This document shows, piece by piece, positions 55,456 through 64,000 of a DNA stretch of 64,000 nt. The stretch is from Xenorhabdus miraniensis (GTDB lineage Bacteria; Pseudomonadota; Gammaproteobacteria; Enterobacterales; Enterobacteriaceae): positions 87,182 through 151,181 of the forward strand of contig NZ_NITZ01000002.1 in NCBI RefSeq assembly GCF_002632615.1, given 5' to 3'. Made by a program: the position numbers and the translations under genes. The stretch's first letter is position 1. Every line of letters begins with the position of its first letter. The notes beneath the pieces are model-generated. The model saw only the letters and a program-made list of their open reading frames with translations, was not told where the DNA came from and did not search any database.

Positions 55456-56172
55456 ATGGACAATCTGAATCTCAGCAAACACATATCCGGTCAGTTTAAC
55501 GCTGAACTGGAACATATTCGTACCGAATTGATGACAATGGGCGGGCTGGTGGAAGAGCAGCTCAGCAAAGCGATTCTGGCGATGCACAATCAGGATGAAG
55601 CGCTGGCACGGCAAGTGATTGAGGATGATCAGAAGGTCAACATGATGGAAGTGGCGATCGATGAAGCGTGTGTCCGCATCATTGCAAAACGCCAGCCGAC
55701 CGCCAGCGATTTGCGCCTTATCATGGTCATTTCCAAGACCATTGCCGAACTGGAACGCATTGGGGATGTTGCCAATAAAATTTGCCAGACCGCCCTTGAG
55801 AAATTTTCACATCAGCAGCAATCGTTGCTGGTTAGCCTGGAATCATTGGGGCGCCATACTATCCAGATGCTGCACGATGTACTGGATGCTTTTGCCCGCA
55901 TGGATTTGGCAGAAGCCATTCGCATCTATCGTGAAGATAAAAAAGTCGATCAGGAATACGAAGGCATTGTCCGCCAGTTAATGACTTATATGATGGAAGA
56001 TCCGAGAACGATCCCGAATGTCATGACTGCCCTTTTCTGTGCCCGCTCCATTGAGCGTATTGGCGATCGTTGCCAGAATATTTGTGAATTTATCTTTTAT
56101 TACGTTAAAGGGCAGGATTTCCGCCACGTGGGTGGTGATAATCTGGAAAAATTACTGACCAAAGACGAATAA
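55456..56172 (+). CDS. phoU: PhoU, phosphate-signalling regulator
   Basis: 238 residues (E. coli 241). Two three-helix repeats with metal-binding Glu/Asp motifs ([41 protein letters not shown] and [12 protein letters not shown]; repeated [22 protein letters not shown]). It links PstSCAB to PhoR so that PhoB is off when phosphate is ample. Last gene of the operon; a terminator follows. Confidence 0.96.
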   Translation: MDNLNLSKHISGQFNAELEHIRTELMTMGGLVEEQLSKAILAMHNQDEALARQVIEDDQKVNMMEVAIDEACVRIIAKRQPTASDLRLIMVISKTIAELERIGDVANKICQTALEKFSHQQQSLLVSLESLGRHTIQMLHDVLDAFARMDLAEAIRIYREDKKVDQEYEGIVRQLMTYMMEDPRTIPNVMTALFCARSIERIGDRCQNICEFIFYYVKGQDFRHVGGDNLEKLLTKDE

Positions 56173-56186
56173 TGTTAACTGACTGA

Positions 56187-56219
56187 AACGCTGGTATTTT
56201 TCATCGGCGTTTTCTTTTT
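56187..56219 (+). terminator. Rho-independent terminator of pst-phoU
   Basis: AACGCTG pairs with CGGCGTT (one G-T pair) and is followed by TTTCTTTTTC, 15 bases past phoU. Confidence 0.75.
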
Positions 56220-56330
56220 CTCATATTCTTTTAGGCTATAAATATAGCATTTTATATTATTTCAGGTGCTATACCTAAATTGATAGCTTTTGTTGGTCAT
56301 ATAAAAATTAATAATCAACAGGGGTGTTCA

Positions 56331-57191
56331 ATGAAGGTTCGCAATAAATCTCGCGTAGCGGTTACTGCGCTGCTGACCAGCCTGGCGCTGGTTTCTGGTC
56401 TGGTTTCTGGTGTAGCAAAAGCAGATAAACTTGATGACATTAAAAAAGTCGGTACGGTACGTATTGCGGTATTTGACAGTAACCCGCCATTTGGTTTTAT
56501 CGATCCTCAAACGAAAAAACTGGCAGGCTATGATGTGGACATTGCCAATGCCATAGCCAGTGATTTAGGGGTAAAACTGGAACTGCGCCCAACAAACCCG
56601 GCAAACCGTATTCCTCTGCTTTCTTCCAAGAAAATTGACTTAATCGCTGCCAACTTCACGGTGACTGATGAGCGTGCTAAACAAGTCGATTTTTCCATTC
56701 CTTATTTTGCGACTGGCCAGAAATTTATTGCCCGCAAAGGTGTGCTGACCCAACCTGACGATATCGCCAAGCTGCGTATTGGGGCGGACAAAGGCACCGT
56801 GCAGGAAATTACCTTACGTGAACGTTACCCAACGACAAAAGTCATCTCTTATGACGATACGCCGCTGGCTTTTGCTGCTTTAAGAAATGGCAATGTTCAG
56901 GCGATTACGCAGGATGATGCGAAATTGGTTGGCCTGCTGGCAAACGTACCGGAAGCCCAGAAAGCAGACTTTGAAATTTCACCCTTTAGCATTACTCGTG
57001 AATATCAGGCGGTAGCGGCCTCCAAAGGAGAAAGGCGACTGATTGATGCCGTTAACCAGACGTTATTGAAGCTGGAAAACGAGGGTGAAGCGGCGAAAAT
57101 TTACAACCGTTGGTTTGGCCCGGAAACCAAATCTGCCCAGCCGCGCGGTGATTTTAAATTCGCGCCATTGGAAAGTCAGGCAAAGCTGTAA
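56331..57191 (+). CDS. Polar amino-acid ABC transporter, periplasmic binding protein
   Basis: 286 residues of the SBP_bac_3 family. Signal peptide MKVRNKSRVAVTALLTSLALVSGLVSGVAKA. Ligand region: GTVRIAVFDSNPPFGFIDPQTKKLAGYDVDIANAIASDLG, then IDLIAANFTVTDERAKQVDFSIPYFATGQ and GADKGTVQE. AGGGG lies 7 bases before ATG 56331. Ligand is probably an amino acid; which one cannot be read. Followed by two permease genes, but no ATPase. Confidence 0.88.
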   Translation: MKVRNKSRVAVTALLTSLALVSGLVSGVAKADKLDDIKKVGTVRIAVFDSNPPFGFIDPQTKKLAGYDVDIANAIASDLGVKLELRPTNPANRIPLLSSKKIDLIAANFTVTDERAKQVDFSIPYFATGQKFIARKGVLTQPDDIAKLRIGADKGTVQEITLRERYPTTKVISYDDTPLAFAALRNGNVQAITQDDAKLVGLLANVPEAQKADFEISPFSITREYQAVAASKGERRLIDAVNQTLLKLENEGEAAKIYNRWFGPETKSAQPRGDFKFAPLESQAKL

Positions 57192-57226
57192 CTCATTAGG
57201 GAATAGCAGAAAGCACGTTTGAAATT

Positions 57227-57249
57227 AGCCTCGTAATAACGGGGCTTTG
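57227..57249 (+). terminator. Hairpin between binding protein and permease genes
   Basis: AGCCTCG and CGGGGCT pair (one G-T) around a 6-base loop and run into TTTGC. A partial terminator here would keep the binding protein in excess over the permeases. Confidence 0.5.
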
Positions 57250-57273
57250 CTGCTTATTGATGCGGTGAATGAT

Positions 57274-58026
57274 ATGTTTGAGCAATTTATTACCGGGCAC
57301 TTACTGGCTCCTGAATATCTACGATGGCTCTGGCAGGGATTTTTGATCACCTTATGGCTCTCTGCCTGTGCCATTGTCTCTTCCACCTTATTGGGCTTTG
57401 TGATTGCTGCGGCACGAGACAGCCAAATTAATTCTTTGTCTTGTAAAATATTGTGCGGGTTGGTTACGGTTTACACGACCGTATTTCGTAACACGCCTCT
57501 GTTGGTACAACTGTTTTTCTGGTATTTCGCATCGGGTCAGATCTTGCCTCAAGAGGTAATGATGTGGCTGAACATGCCCCATGAAACAACGATTTTTGGC
57601 CTGACGCTGGAATGGCCATCCTTTGAATTTTTGGCAGGATTTATCGGCCTGACACTCTATTCCGCCCCTTTTGTGGCAGAGGAACTGCGTGCGGGTATTC
57701 AGGGCGTCGGGCGCGGGCAGAAATACGCCGCTCATGCGTTGGGCCTAACGGGTTGGCAGGCCATGCGGCATGTGGTACTGCCACAGGCGCTGAAAATCGC
57801 CATGCCGCCTTTGTTGGGGCAATACATGAATATCGTCAAAAACTCCTCATTAACCATGGCGATTGGTGTAGCAGAATTGTCCTACGCTTCCCGTCAGGTG
57901 GAAACCCAATCCCTGCAAACCTTTGAGGCATTTGGTGTCGCAACCGTACTTTACATCGCCATCATTGCCGTGATGGAAGGTTGGGGACAGTGGCGTCAGC
58001 AGAAAACATTAGCGAGGGGGTATTGA
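57274..58026 (+). CDS. Amino-acid ABC transporter permease 1
   Basis: 250 residues of the HisM/GlnP family. Start ATG 57274 after GGTGA. About five membrane segments; the EAA loop is AEELRAGIQGVGRGQKYAAHALGLTGWQAMRHVVLPQALKIAMPPLLGQYMNIVKNSSL. Its stop is 1 base before the start of the second permease. Confidence 0.88.
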   Translation: MFEQFITGHLLAPEYLRWLWQGFLITLWLSACAIVSSTLLGFVIAAARDSQINSLSCKILCGLVTVYTTVFRNTPLLVQLFFWYFASGQILPQEVMMWLNMPHETTIFGLTLEWPSFEFLAGFIGLTLYSAPFVAEELRAGIQGVGRGQKYAAHALGLTGWQAMRHVVLPQALKIAMPPLLGQYMNIVKNSSLTMAIGVAELSYASRQVETQSLQTFEAFGVATVLYIAIIAVMEGWGQWRQQKTLARGY

Positions 58027-58027
58027 A

Positions 58028-58765
58028 ATGGATTTTACCGTTATTGCTGAAAACTGGCGTTATTTGCTATTGGGCACTTTTCCCGATGGGCCGCTGGAAG
58101 GAGCGGCATTGACGCTGGCAATCAGCATCATGGCAGGTGTGATTTCTATCGTATTCGGCATTGTGGGTGGAATTGCCCTGGCGATGCTGCGTGGATTTTG
58201 GGTCAACCTATTGGCGGCTGTATTGGGATTTTTCCGGGCTATTCCCGTTATCATGCTGATTTTCTGGACATACTTTCTGTTGCCCGTGGTATTGGGAATG
58301 GAAATTCCTGAAATTACCACGGTCGTTTTTGCGCTGGCGTTGATCACTTCGGCTTATTTGGCGCATGGTGTGAAAGCGGGTATTTTAGCGATCAGTGAAG
58401 GCCAATGGCGCGCAGGATTATCACTGGGGCTAACTCGTTGGGAAGTGTTGTGGCATATCGTCTTACCGCAGGCATTACGCATGATGGTGCCTTCATTTAT
58501 CAACCAATGGATTGCATTAATTAAAGACACCTCCCTGGCCTATATTGTTGGTGTGGGGGAATTGTCATTTCTGGCGGCCCAAGTGAATAACCGCAGCATG
58601 GTCTATCCGATGGAAGTCTTTTTATTTGTTGCGCTGGTTTATTTTGTGATGTGTTTATCATTGGAGTTGATCGCCAATTACGTTGCCCGTCGTTTCTCGG
58701 TGAAACGTGAAAAAACCGCGATCTTTGGATTTTGGCGCAAGAAAACATTGAGTATGGTTCCATAA
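58028..58765 (+). CDS. Amino-acid ABC transporter permease 2
   Basis: 245 residues, same family. EAA loop: VKAGILAISEGQWRAGLSLGLTRWEVLWHIVLPQALRMMVPSFINQWIALIKDTSLAYIVG. The operon ends here with a clear terminator, so the ATP-binding subunit must be encoded elsewhere. Confidence 0.88.
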   Translation: MDFTVIAENWRYLLLGTFPDGPLEGAALTLAISIMAGVISIVFGIVGGIALAMLRGFWVNLLAAVLGFFRAIPVIMLIFWTYFLLPVVLGMEIPEITTVVFALALITSAYLAHGVKAGILAISEGQWRAGLSLGLTRWEVLWHIVLPQALRMMVPSFINQWIALIKDTSLAYIVGVGELSFLAAQVNNRSMVYPMEVFLFVALVYFVMCLSLELIANYVARRFSVKREKTAIFGFWRKKTLSMVP

Positions 58766-58807
58766 AGTTAATATCTGATACCTGACAGATATTTTTGCTG
58801 TTGTATT

Positions 58808-58840
58808 AATTCCCTGCTGAGACGGTAGGGAATTTTTTTA
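58808..58840 (+). terminator. Rho-independent terminator of the amino-acid ABC operon
   Basis: AATTCCCT pairs perfectly with AGGGAATT, followed by a run of T. It lies 42 bases past the second permease. Confidence 0.85.
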
Positions 58841-59023
58841 TATTAAGCTAAAAATTCCGCGATGATTTTATTTACTAGGCCGATATTTTTCTTATTGAAA
58901 CGATATGTTTTTATTTAGGTGATTGGTTTGGATTTTAGGATTTTATCTGTATTTTTGGGTTAAATTTTCTGCTATAACGACACGGTACAATGCAAGATAA
59001 TAATGACGAAGGATTAACATAAT

Positions 59024-59503
59024 ATGGCTAATTCTATTTACGTGACAATAAAAGGAAAGCTTCAAGGGCTGATTTCTCAAGGATGTTCTACACTGGATTC
59101 TATAGGTAATAAATTTCAGTTGGGGCATGAAGATCAAATATTTGTATTACAATTTAATCATGGTGTTTCTCGTTCACAAAATGTTTCCCATCAACCAGTT
59201 AAATTTGTAAAACCTCTGGATAAGTCCTCTCCGTTATTAATGATGGCAATTTCAAATAATGAAGAGCTTGACCTGATGTTTGAGTTTTATCGAACATCAC
59301 AAACAGGTGGTCAAGAGCGTTTTTACTCAGTTAATTTGAGAAATGCGAAACTATTGAGTTTAAATGTACAATATCCGCACTCTGTTAACCATAATGATCA
59401 GCAACCAGAAGAAGTTGTTGCAGTCAGGTATAAAGATATTGTTTGTCAGCATCATATCGCTGGTACTTCAGGATATTGCGCCTGGGAAGAAACAGTTTAT
59501 TAA
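59024..59503 (+). CDS. hcp: Hcp-family type VI secretion tube protein (orphan)
   Basis: 159 residues. Family landmarks: MANSIYVTIKGKLQGLISQGCSTLDSIGNKFQLGHEDQIFVLQFNHGVS, then QPVKFVKPLDKSSPLLMMAISNNEELDLMFEFYRTSQTGGQERFYSVNLRNAKLL and a C-terminal AVRYKDIVCQHHIAGTSGYCAWEE. Hcp rings form the T6SS tube and carry effectors in their lumen. No other T6SS structural gene is in the window, so this is an orphan Hcp leading an effector cassette. Confidence 0.9.
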   Translation: MANSIYVTIKGKLQGLISQGCSTLDSIGNKFQLGHEDQIFVLQFNHGVSRSQNVSHQPVKFVKPLDKSSPLLMMAISNNEELDLMFEFYRTSQTGGQERFYSVNLRNAKLLSLNVQYPHSVNHNDQQPEEVVAVRYKDIVCQHHIAGTSGYCAWEETVY

Positions 59504-59557
59504 TTATTTCAGTACATTGAGGCAAGATATTAAATAACAACCACGGGGGTAATTAAA

Positions 59558-60583
59558 ATGCGATTTGAAAGTCTTACATCACAACTCAGGAATGAGTTTG
59601 ATGAAAGTAAATTGCCGAGTTTTCAGCATGCCAGAATGATTGGCTCCATACATTATGGTACTGCCGATATAAATTTTCAGGCTATTGCTGACGCATTGGA
59701 TTGCCACCGTGATTTTTATGGCGCTGGAATTATTTATTCGGATGGATTATTTAAGCGTTATTTGGTTAGGCCATCAAAGAGAAGCGGAAGCCAAGTTTCT
59801 TCTGAATTAACACATATTATTATCTTTAATCTTGAAGCAGGTACTACCCCAGAGGTAGAACTGGAAAAAACAGTTTCAGAACCTAATTTAATGTTGGAGA
59901 TTGGATCGACCGCGCTTTCGTGTGGGGGAGCGCTGGTATCGGGACTCGGGTTATTGGGATCAGGAGTGGCAGTCCCATTTTCAGGAGGAACGAGTACACC
60001 TTTAGTATTTTTATCCTACGCTGGTCTAACAGCTTCTGGCATCCAATGTGTAAATGGAGGATACAGAATTTATCAACTGGCAGGTGCAGGAGAGGAAGGT
60101 ATTGAGCATGTCGCTTGGTTAGACTCACAAGGTTGGTATGTTACAACTACAACTCTATTAGATACCATATCCTTGGCTTCTGGGGTAGCAGCTCTAAGGG
60201 AATCATTTAGAACGTATAAGATAATGAGGGCAGCTTCTCCTCGCAAGGCATCGGAATGGTTGAAAAATATGCCGAGACATGAGAAAAAGCGCTTAACTGA
60301 AGAAATTATGCGGCACAATAATCCAGGAATATCTAATCAAGCTATTAAAAAAGCAATAGCGCAAGGACAGTATATTAAACGTTATCCTACAGAGCAGATA
60401 CAAAAGGCATTGCAGAACCATTTGAAAGATTCCCTCGTTGCAGCAAGTGGATTTGTAGGTAGTGGAATGACAGGAACAATCAGAAATCCAGAGAATATAT
60501 TGACTTCAGGTAAATATATTATTGGTATGATTCACTCTATTGCTTACGAACAACCAGCTAGTTATTTATCTGAACACTTTTAA
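59558..60583 (+). CDS. Candidate Hcp-delivered T6SS effector, membrane-active
   Basis: 341 residues, family not recognised. Residues 1-105 are soluble (MRFESLTSQLRNEFDESKLPSFQHARMIGSIHYG). Residues about 112-165 form a long glycine-rich hydrophobic stretch (MLEIGSTALSCGGALVSGLGLLGSGVAVP, FLSYAGLTASGIQCVNGGYRIYQLAGAG) suited to a membrane hairpin. A second hydrophobic stretch lies near 195-212, and the C-terminal 120 residues are basic. It lies 54 bases after hcp and is followed by a membrane-protein gene, as in Hcp-linked pore-forming effectors (Serratia Ssp6 is an example). Effector role is inference from context. Confidence 0.55.
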   Translation: MRFESLTSQLRNEFDESKLPSFQHARMIGSIHYGTADINFQAIADALDCHRDFYGAGIIYSDGLFKRYLVRPSKRSGSQVSSELTHIIIFNLEAGTTPEVELEKTVSEPNLMLEIGSTALSCGGALVSGLGLLGSGVAVPFSGGTSTPLVFLSYAGLTASGIQCVNGGYRIYQLAGAGEEGIEHVAWLDSQGWYVTTTTLLDTISLASGVAALRESFRTYKIMRAASPRKASEWLKNMPRHEKKRLTEEIMRHNNPGISNQAIKKAIAQGQYIKRYPTEQIQKALQNHLKDSLVAASGFVGSGMTGTIRNPENILTSGKYIIGMIHSIAYEQPASYLSEHF

Positions 60584-60628
60584 TAATTATATTAACTCTA
60601 TGAATATATTGATTGTGATGGCTATCTT

Positions 60629-61303
60629 ATGAATATAAAAGATTTCTTTTTAGATACAGAATTTAGAAAATTCTTGGATAGGGCTAGTGTTCTGGAAGCG
60701 AAAATAAAAAGCTCTGATCCAACTTTAGAGTATATCGCTTTGGATGAATCGAGTAATAAAAAATATTTTTATTATCCTGGTAGATTTAGGATAGGTCTTA
60801 TAATATTTTTTATTATGATCGTCTACATGGCTTTTTTTTCAGGTGTGGCGACATTTATACCTGGTTTGTTAGTCAATAATCCTAGCCATGAAATAAAATC
60901 CATTGCTTTTGTCTTATCGTTAATGATTAGCGGAATTATTTCACTTTCTCATATTGGACTGACGTTAAGTGGATATTATTACGGCCCTTTCATCCAACGA
61001 TATTTAAACTCAGTGATATTTTTTTGTAGTTTAGTGTTATCCTTTATAAAAGGAATGCCTGATTTTGGTGTTTTTTATTTTCTTTTCATTGCATTATGTT
61101 GTTTTTTTATAAAGTTAATATTTAATGGTCAGTATTATTCTGGTTTCTTATGGACTAGGATGTGTATCAGGGTTAATCATCTTCTCTTTAAGAATGAATT
61201 GAATAAATTAAATGGATTTAATAAAAAACAGTTAAGGGAATACTCAAGAATGATGAAGCAAGAAAAGCGGAAGAAAATAAGAGATAAAAAAAGAGCAAGG
61301 TAG
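60629..61303 (+). CDS. Candidate immunity protein, four-helix membrane protein
   Basis: 224 residues, family not recognised. About four membrane segments at residues 54-82, 88-118, 122-142 and 145-165, with a basic cytoplasmic tail (MMKQEKRKKIRDKKRAR). Very AT-rich. It follows the candidate effector by 45 bases on the same strand. Inner-membrane immunity proteins are the rule for pore-forming effectors, so immunity is the best guess. The following 290 bases to the smvA end hold nothing I recognise. Confidence 0.5.
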   Translation: MNIKDFFLDTEFRKFLDRASVLEAKIKSSDPTLEYIALDESSNKKYFYYPGRFRIGLIIFFIMIVYMAFFSGVATFIPGLLVNNPSHEIKSIAFVLSLMISGIISLSHIGLTLSGYYYGPFIQRYLNSVIFFCSLVLSFIKGMPDFGVFYFLFIALCCFFIKLIFNGQYYSGFLWTRMCIRVNHLLFKNELNKLNGFNKKQLREYSRMMKQEKRKKIRDKKRAR

Positions 61304-61593
61304 TCGATGGAAAAATAGGGAGGAACGAGAAAGTGAAGATGAACATGACAGAAATATTAACGAACAATCAATCGCCCTTCTGAAGAAAGCATATTACTGG
61401 CTTTGTTTCTTATATCATATTGTTTTTTATGGCTTTTATTTTTCCTCATCCGGCTAACAAGTAATATGGGAGGGGACTGATCCAATAGTCCAGCTCAGAG
61501 ATACGAGTTTCACTTGCAGTTATTGTGAGCCGAAAAAGCGGCTAAATGCGAGTTCTTACACGTACCTCTTATGTTGCTAATTGACCAACTTAA

Positions 61594-63075
61594 TTAATGG
61601 CGTTTATTTCTTCTGGGCATCGCAATTACCGCAGCAGTCAACAACATTAATGTTCCCGCAGCAATCAGCACTGACAGAAATGAGTGATTGAAAGCCTGTT
61701 TTGCTGCATGGAGCAGCGATGAAGCTGCGTCTCCTTGTAACCCTTCTGCGGCGATAAGGGCTTCATCAATGCTGTTTCGTGCGAGATCCGATAGGCCCAT
61801 ATCAGCCGGAAGGGTGAACGATGCAGAATAAACTGCCACCATCAGGCTGCCGAGAACAGCAATTCCGAGTAAGCTTCCTAATTCGTAGGCGACTTCTTCA
61901 ATAGAGGCAGCGGTGCCAGCGTTGTTTTCTGGCGCATTGAGCATGATGGAGGTAGAAGCGGCTGTCATTGCGGCGCCGGTACCAAATCCAATCATGCTAA
62001 ATGCAACAATTTGCACGAACATACCAGATTGTAAACTGACGATATAGCCAAAGGAACCCAGCCCGGCGAAGGCGAGAGAAAGCCACATGATTCGCCCGGA
62101 ACCCCATTTGGGTATAGCAAACCCTGCCAAGGGGCCGGCAATAAAAGAAGCGATAGGAATAGGTAAAATAAATAGCCCAGCTTGCAGGGGAGAAAATCCC
62201 ATAGCGAGTTGAAAACGTTGGCTGACAGCAAGCTCCGTACCAACCAATGCCGCCGTAGAAACAAAGGCTGCGATGACGCCCGCAGTAAAAGCACGGTTGT
62301 TAAAAAGCTTGAAGTCGATCATGGGGGTGGATGAATTTAGCTGCCGGCGAATAAAAATAGTAGTAAAAATAAGCCCGAGAACGCCGACGGCTAACGCAGT
62401 TGCCAGTGACGGGGCTGGTTTACTGATTTCCTTGATGGCATAGGTAATGCTAACTAAGCCGATCATGATTTGCACGGAAGCAAGCAAGTCGAAATTATGT
62501 TCTGGATTGCTCCGGCTTTTTGCAATGACAACCAGAGCGAAAACAAGTGCGATGAGAACGATCGGAACATTGATAAGGAAGACTGATCCCCACCAATAAT
62601 ATTCGAGCAGCAACCCGCCGATGACAGGGCCAAGTGCCGCGCCACCGGAAGCGACGGCAGACCAAATGCCGATGGCAAGTGCCCGTTCGTTGGGATCTTC
62701 AAATGCCTGGCGGACTATCGCGAGTGTTGCTGGCATCATCATGGCAGCGCCAAAGGCAAGCACGACACGGGCTGCAATCAGTGTATCTGGATTAGGGGAA
62801 AATGCGGCCATCAGCGATGAGAGGCCGAAAATCGCTAACCCGCTGGTAAAGAGTTTTTTAGCTCCAAAACGATCACTCAATGCTCCCATCGCAGGAAGCA
62901 GGCCAGCAATCGTTAAGGTATAGGCATTCATGATCCACAACTTCTCAGAGGCAGAAGCACGTAAATCATGTGTCAGCCGTGGTAAGGCCGTATAGAGAAC
63001 GGTCATATCAATAACAACGAGGAAAAGCGCACTGGAAATGATGGCTAGCACGAGCCAGCGAATATTTGATCTCAT
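61594..63075 (-). CDS. smvA: SmvA-like 14-helix MFS efflux pump
   Basis: 493 residues (SmvA about 495) of the DHA2 family. N-terminal ISSALFLVVIDMTVLYTALPRLTHDL (motif D1 region), motif A GALSDRFGAKKLF, motif C VASGGAALGPVIGGLLLEYYWWGSVFLINVPI. ATG 63075 follows GGTGAG. SmvA exports methyl viologen, acriflavine and cationic biocides. Divergent from a TetR gene, the known smvA/smvR arrangement. Confidence 0.88.
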   Translation of the reverse strand: MRSNIRWLVLAIISSALFLVVIDMTVLYTALPRLTHDLRASASEKLWIMNAYTLTIAGLLPAMGALSDRFGAKKLFTSGLAIFGLSSLMAAFSPNPDTLIAARVVLAFGAAMMMPATLAIVRQAFEDPNERALAIGIWSAVASGGAALGPVIGGLLLEYYWWGSVFLINVPIVLIALVFALVVIAKSRSNPEHNFDLLASVQIMIGLVSITYAIKEISKPAPSLATALAVGVLGLIFTTIFIRRQLNSSTPMIDFKLFNNRAFTAGVIAAFVSTAALVGTELAVSQRFQLAMGFSPLQAGLFILPIPIASFIAGPLAGFAIPKWGSGRIMWLSLAFAGLGSFGYIVSLQSGMFVQIVAFSMIGFGTGAAMTAASTSIMLNAPENNAGTAASIEEVAYELGSLLGIAVLGSLMVAVYSASFTLPADMGLSDLARNSIDEALIAAEGLQGDAASSLLHAAKQAFNHSFLSVLIAAGTLMLLTAAVIAMPRRNKRH

Positions 63076-63141
63076 AAACTCACCAACGTGGTTCGAGGAC
63101 AATAACTTGCCAGACCTTGACGAAATTGTTGTCGGTTATTA

Positions 63142-63159
63142 TAAATACATACGTATTTA
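63142..63159. promoter_or_regulatory. Near-palindromic operator between smvA and smvR
   Basis: TAAATACATACGTATTTA is an 18-bp palindrome with one mismatched pair, placed 16 bases upstream of the regulator start in the divergent gap. Likely binding site of the TetR-type repressor. Confidence 0.6.
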
Positions 63160-63175
63160 ATTAAAAGGGGGAGGA

Positions 63176-63751
63176 ATGGGACGACGCAAGAAAATTGATC
63201 GAGAAGCTTTGTTGGATGCAGCAGAGCAAATTGTTACAACACACGGTGCTGCGGCTCTTACCATTGATGCACTGGCAAAGGCCGTCGGTATTACCAAAGG
63301 TGGGGTGCAATACAGTTTTAGTACAAAGGATAATCTTATTGATGCGATGTTTGAGCGTTGGGGAGCGAGTTATGATGAACAATTCCATGAAATGGCAGGC
63401 GATCATCCCCAACCGTTAACCGCAGTGCATGCACACGTTGGGGCGACTATGCGATCTGATGAAGCTTCGACGGCAAAGGCCGCCGGATTACTGGCAGCGT
63501 TACAACAAACGCCTGAGCATCTCAAATCAACCCAAATTTGGTATCGCGAACGCCTTGCGGGTCTGGATACGACAACTGAAGAAGGCCGTCAGGCACGTTT
63601 AGCCTTTTTAGCGACAGAGGGCGCTTTTGTCCTACGTTTCTTTGGCTTAATGGATATCGGAGAAGATGAATGGAAAGATATCTTCAATGATATTCTTGCT
63701 TCCCTGCCATCCAAAGTTTCTTCTGAAAACTCAGTATCTGACAAAGATTAA
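63176..63751 (+). CDS. smvR: SmvR-like TetR-family repressor
   Basis: 191 residues. The TetR HTH is REALLDAAEQIVTTHGAAALTIDALAKAVGITKGGVQYSFSTKDNLIDAMFERW (residues about 9-62); the C-terminal domain is of the SmvR type (FLATEGAFVLRFFGLMDIGEDEWKDIF). GGGGGAGGA precedes ATG 63176. Probably represses smvA until a cationic biocide binds. After it, a 6-bp stem (GCCTAC/GTAGGC, 63785-63800) is a weak terminator candidate; 63801-64000 shows no gene. Confidence 0.85.
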   Translation: MGRRKKIDREALLDAAEQIVTTHGAAALTIDALAKAVGITKGGVQYSFSTKDNLIDAMFERWGASYDEQFHEMAGDHPQPLTAVHAHVGATMRSDEASTAKAAGLLAALQQTPEHLKSTQIWYRERLAGLDTTTEEGRQARLAFLATEGAFVLRFFGLMDIGEDEWKDIFNDILASLPSKVSSENSVSDKD

Positions 63752-64000
63752 GAATCTGTTTCATCAAACTTTAAATACATAAGGGCCTACTTGGGTAGGC
63801 TCTAACGCGTTGTATTGTTTTCTTTTGGGAGAAGTTAAAGAGAAATCATAACGAATAAAATATCGCCATTCAATGAATCTCCTCAAGAATCATAATGTTA
63901 CTTAACTTATTGATTAGTCATACCGCAAACGTTTTCTTTTTTCCTCGTTTCAGGGTAACGATTTATATGTGTTTCCTGTAGGATAAGTCGAAAACTTCGT

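Overview
The window looks like a chromosomal segment of an entomopathogenic member of the Morganellaceae, most likely Xenorhabdus (Photorhabdus is the alternative). The main reasons are the conserved enterobacterial order tex-greB-ompR-envZ / feoABC / bioH-gntX-nfuA / glpEGR, a short EnvZ without the large periplasmic domain (a trait described for Xenorhabdus nematophila), and AT-rich toxin-like islands between housekeeping genes. I see no rRNA, tRNA, CRISPR array or complete insertion sequence.

Layout. 1-1155: a DUF6528-type beta-propeller protein, with the tail of another frame running in from the left edge. 1302-8451: an uncharacterised catabolic operon (PLP enzyme of the DgaE/SelA type, amidohydrolase, DUF4310/DUF4311 membrane proteins, DUF4312, glycine-rich SFCGS protein, a free-standing PRD protein) behind a BglG/MtlR-type regulator. 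8467-9015: a RibD-C-type reductase. 9265-22882: a complete phenylacetate regulon, paaABCDEFGHIJK and paaX on the minus strand with paaZ divergent; no paaY was found. 23044-25351: two tandem TcdA/TcdB-like glycosyltransferases. 25801-32512: the yhfSTUV(php)XYZ operon without yhfW. 32886-34692: a zinc-metallopeptidase toxin candidate, a GNAT acetyltransferase and a gene remnant. 34890-38691: glpD, glpR, glpG, glpE, all codirectional. 38836-46333: nfuA, gntX, bioH, an OsmC protein, an MFS remnant, feoABC and a PNPOx-fold protein. 46334-51353: tex, greB, ompR, envZ. 51495-56172: pstSCAB-phoU behind a Pho box. 56331-58765: a polar amino-acid ABC transporter with no ATPase gene. 59024-61303: an orphan Hcp with a candidate type VI effector/immunity pair. 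61594-63751: smvA-type efflux pump and divergent smvR-type TetR regulator.

How genes work together. The paa genes would convert phenylacetate to acetyl-CoA and succinyl-CoA under PaaX. The feo operon carries Fur-like and FNR-like sites, as expected for anaerobic ferrous iron uptake. The pst operon follows tandem PhoB half-sites that overlap the end of envZ. glpD follows two abutting GlpR-like operators.

Main points for a second look. (1) The 1302-6201 operon and the yhf operon appear to be two versions of one architecture: SelA-like PLP enzyme, metallohydrolase, unusual membrane protein, small glycine-rich protein and free-standing PRD protein. (2) The tandem glycosyltransferases, the metallopeptidase and the Hcp cassette are candidate effectors. 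(3) Short tandem arrays of 15-21 bp units sit at gene boundaries throughout the window, several carrying a stop codon or adding five-residue repeats to protein termini.
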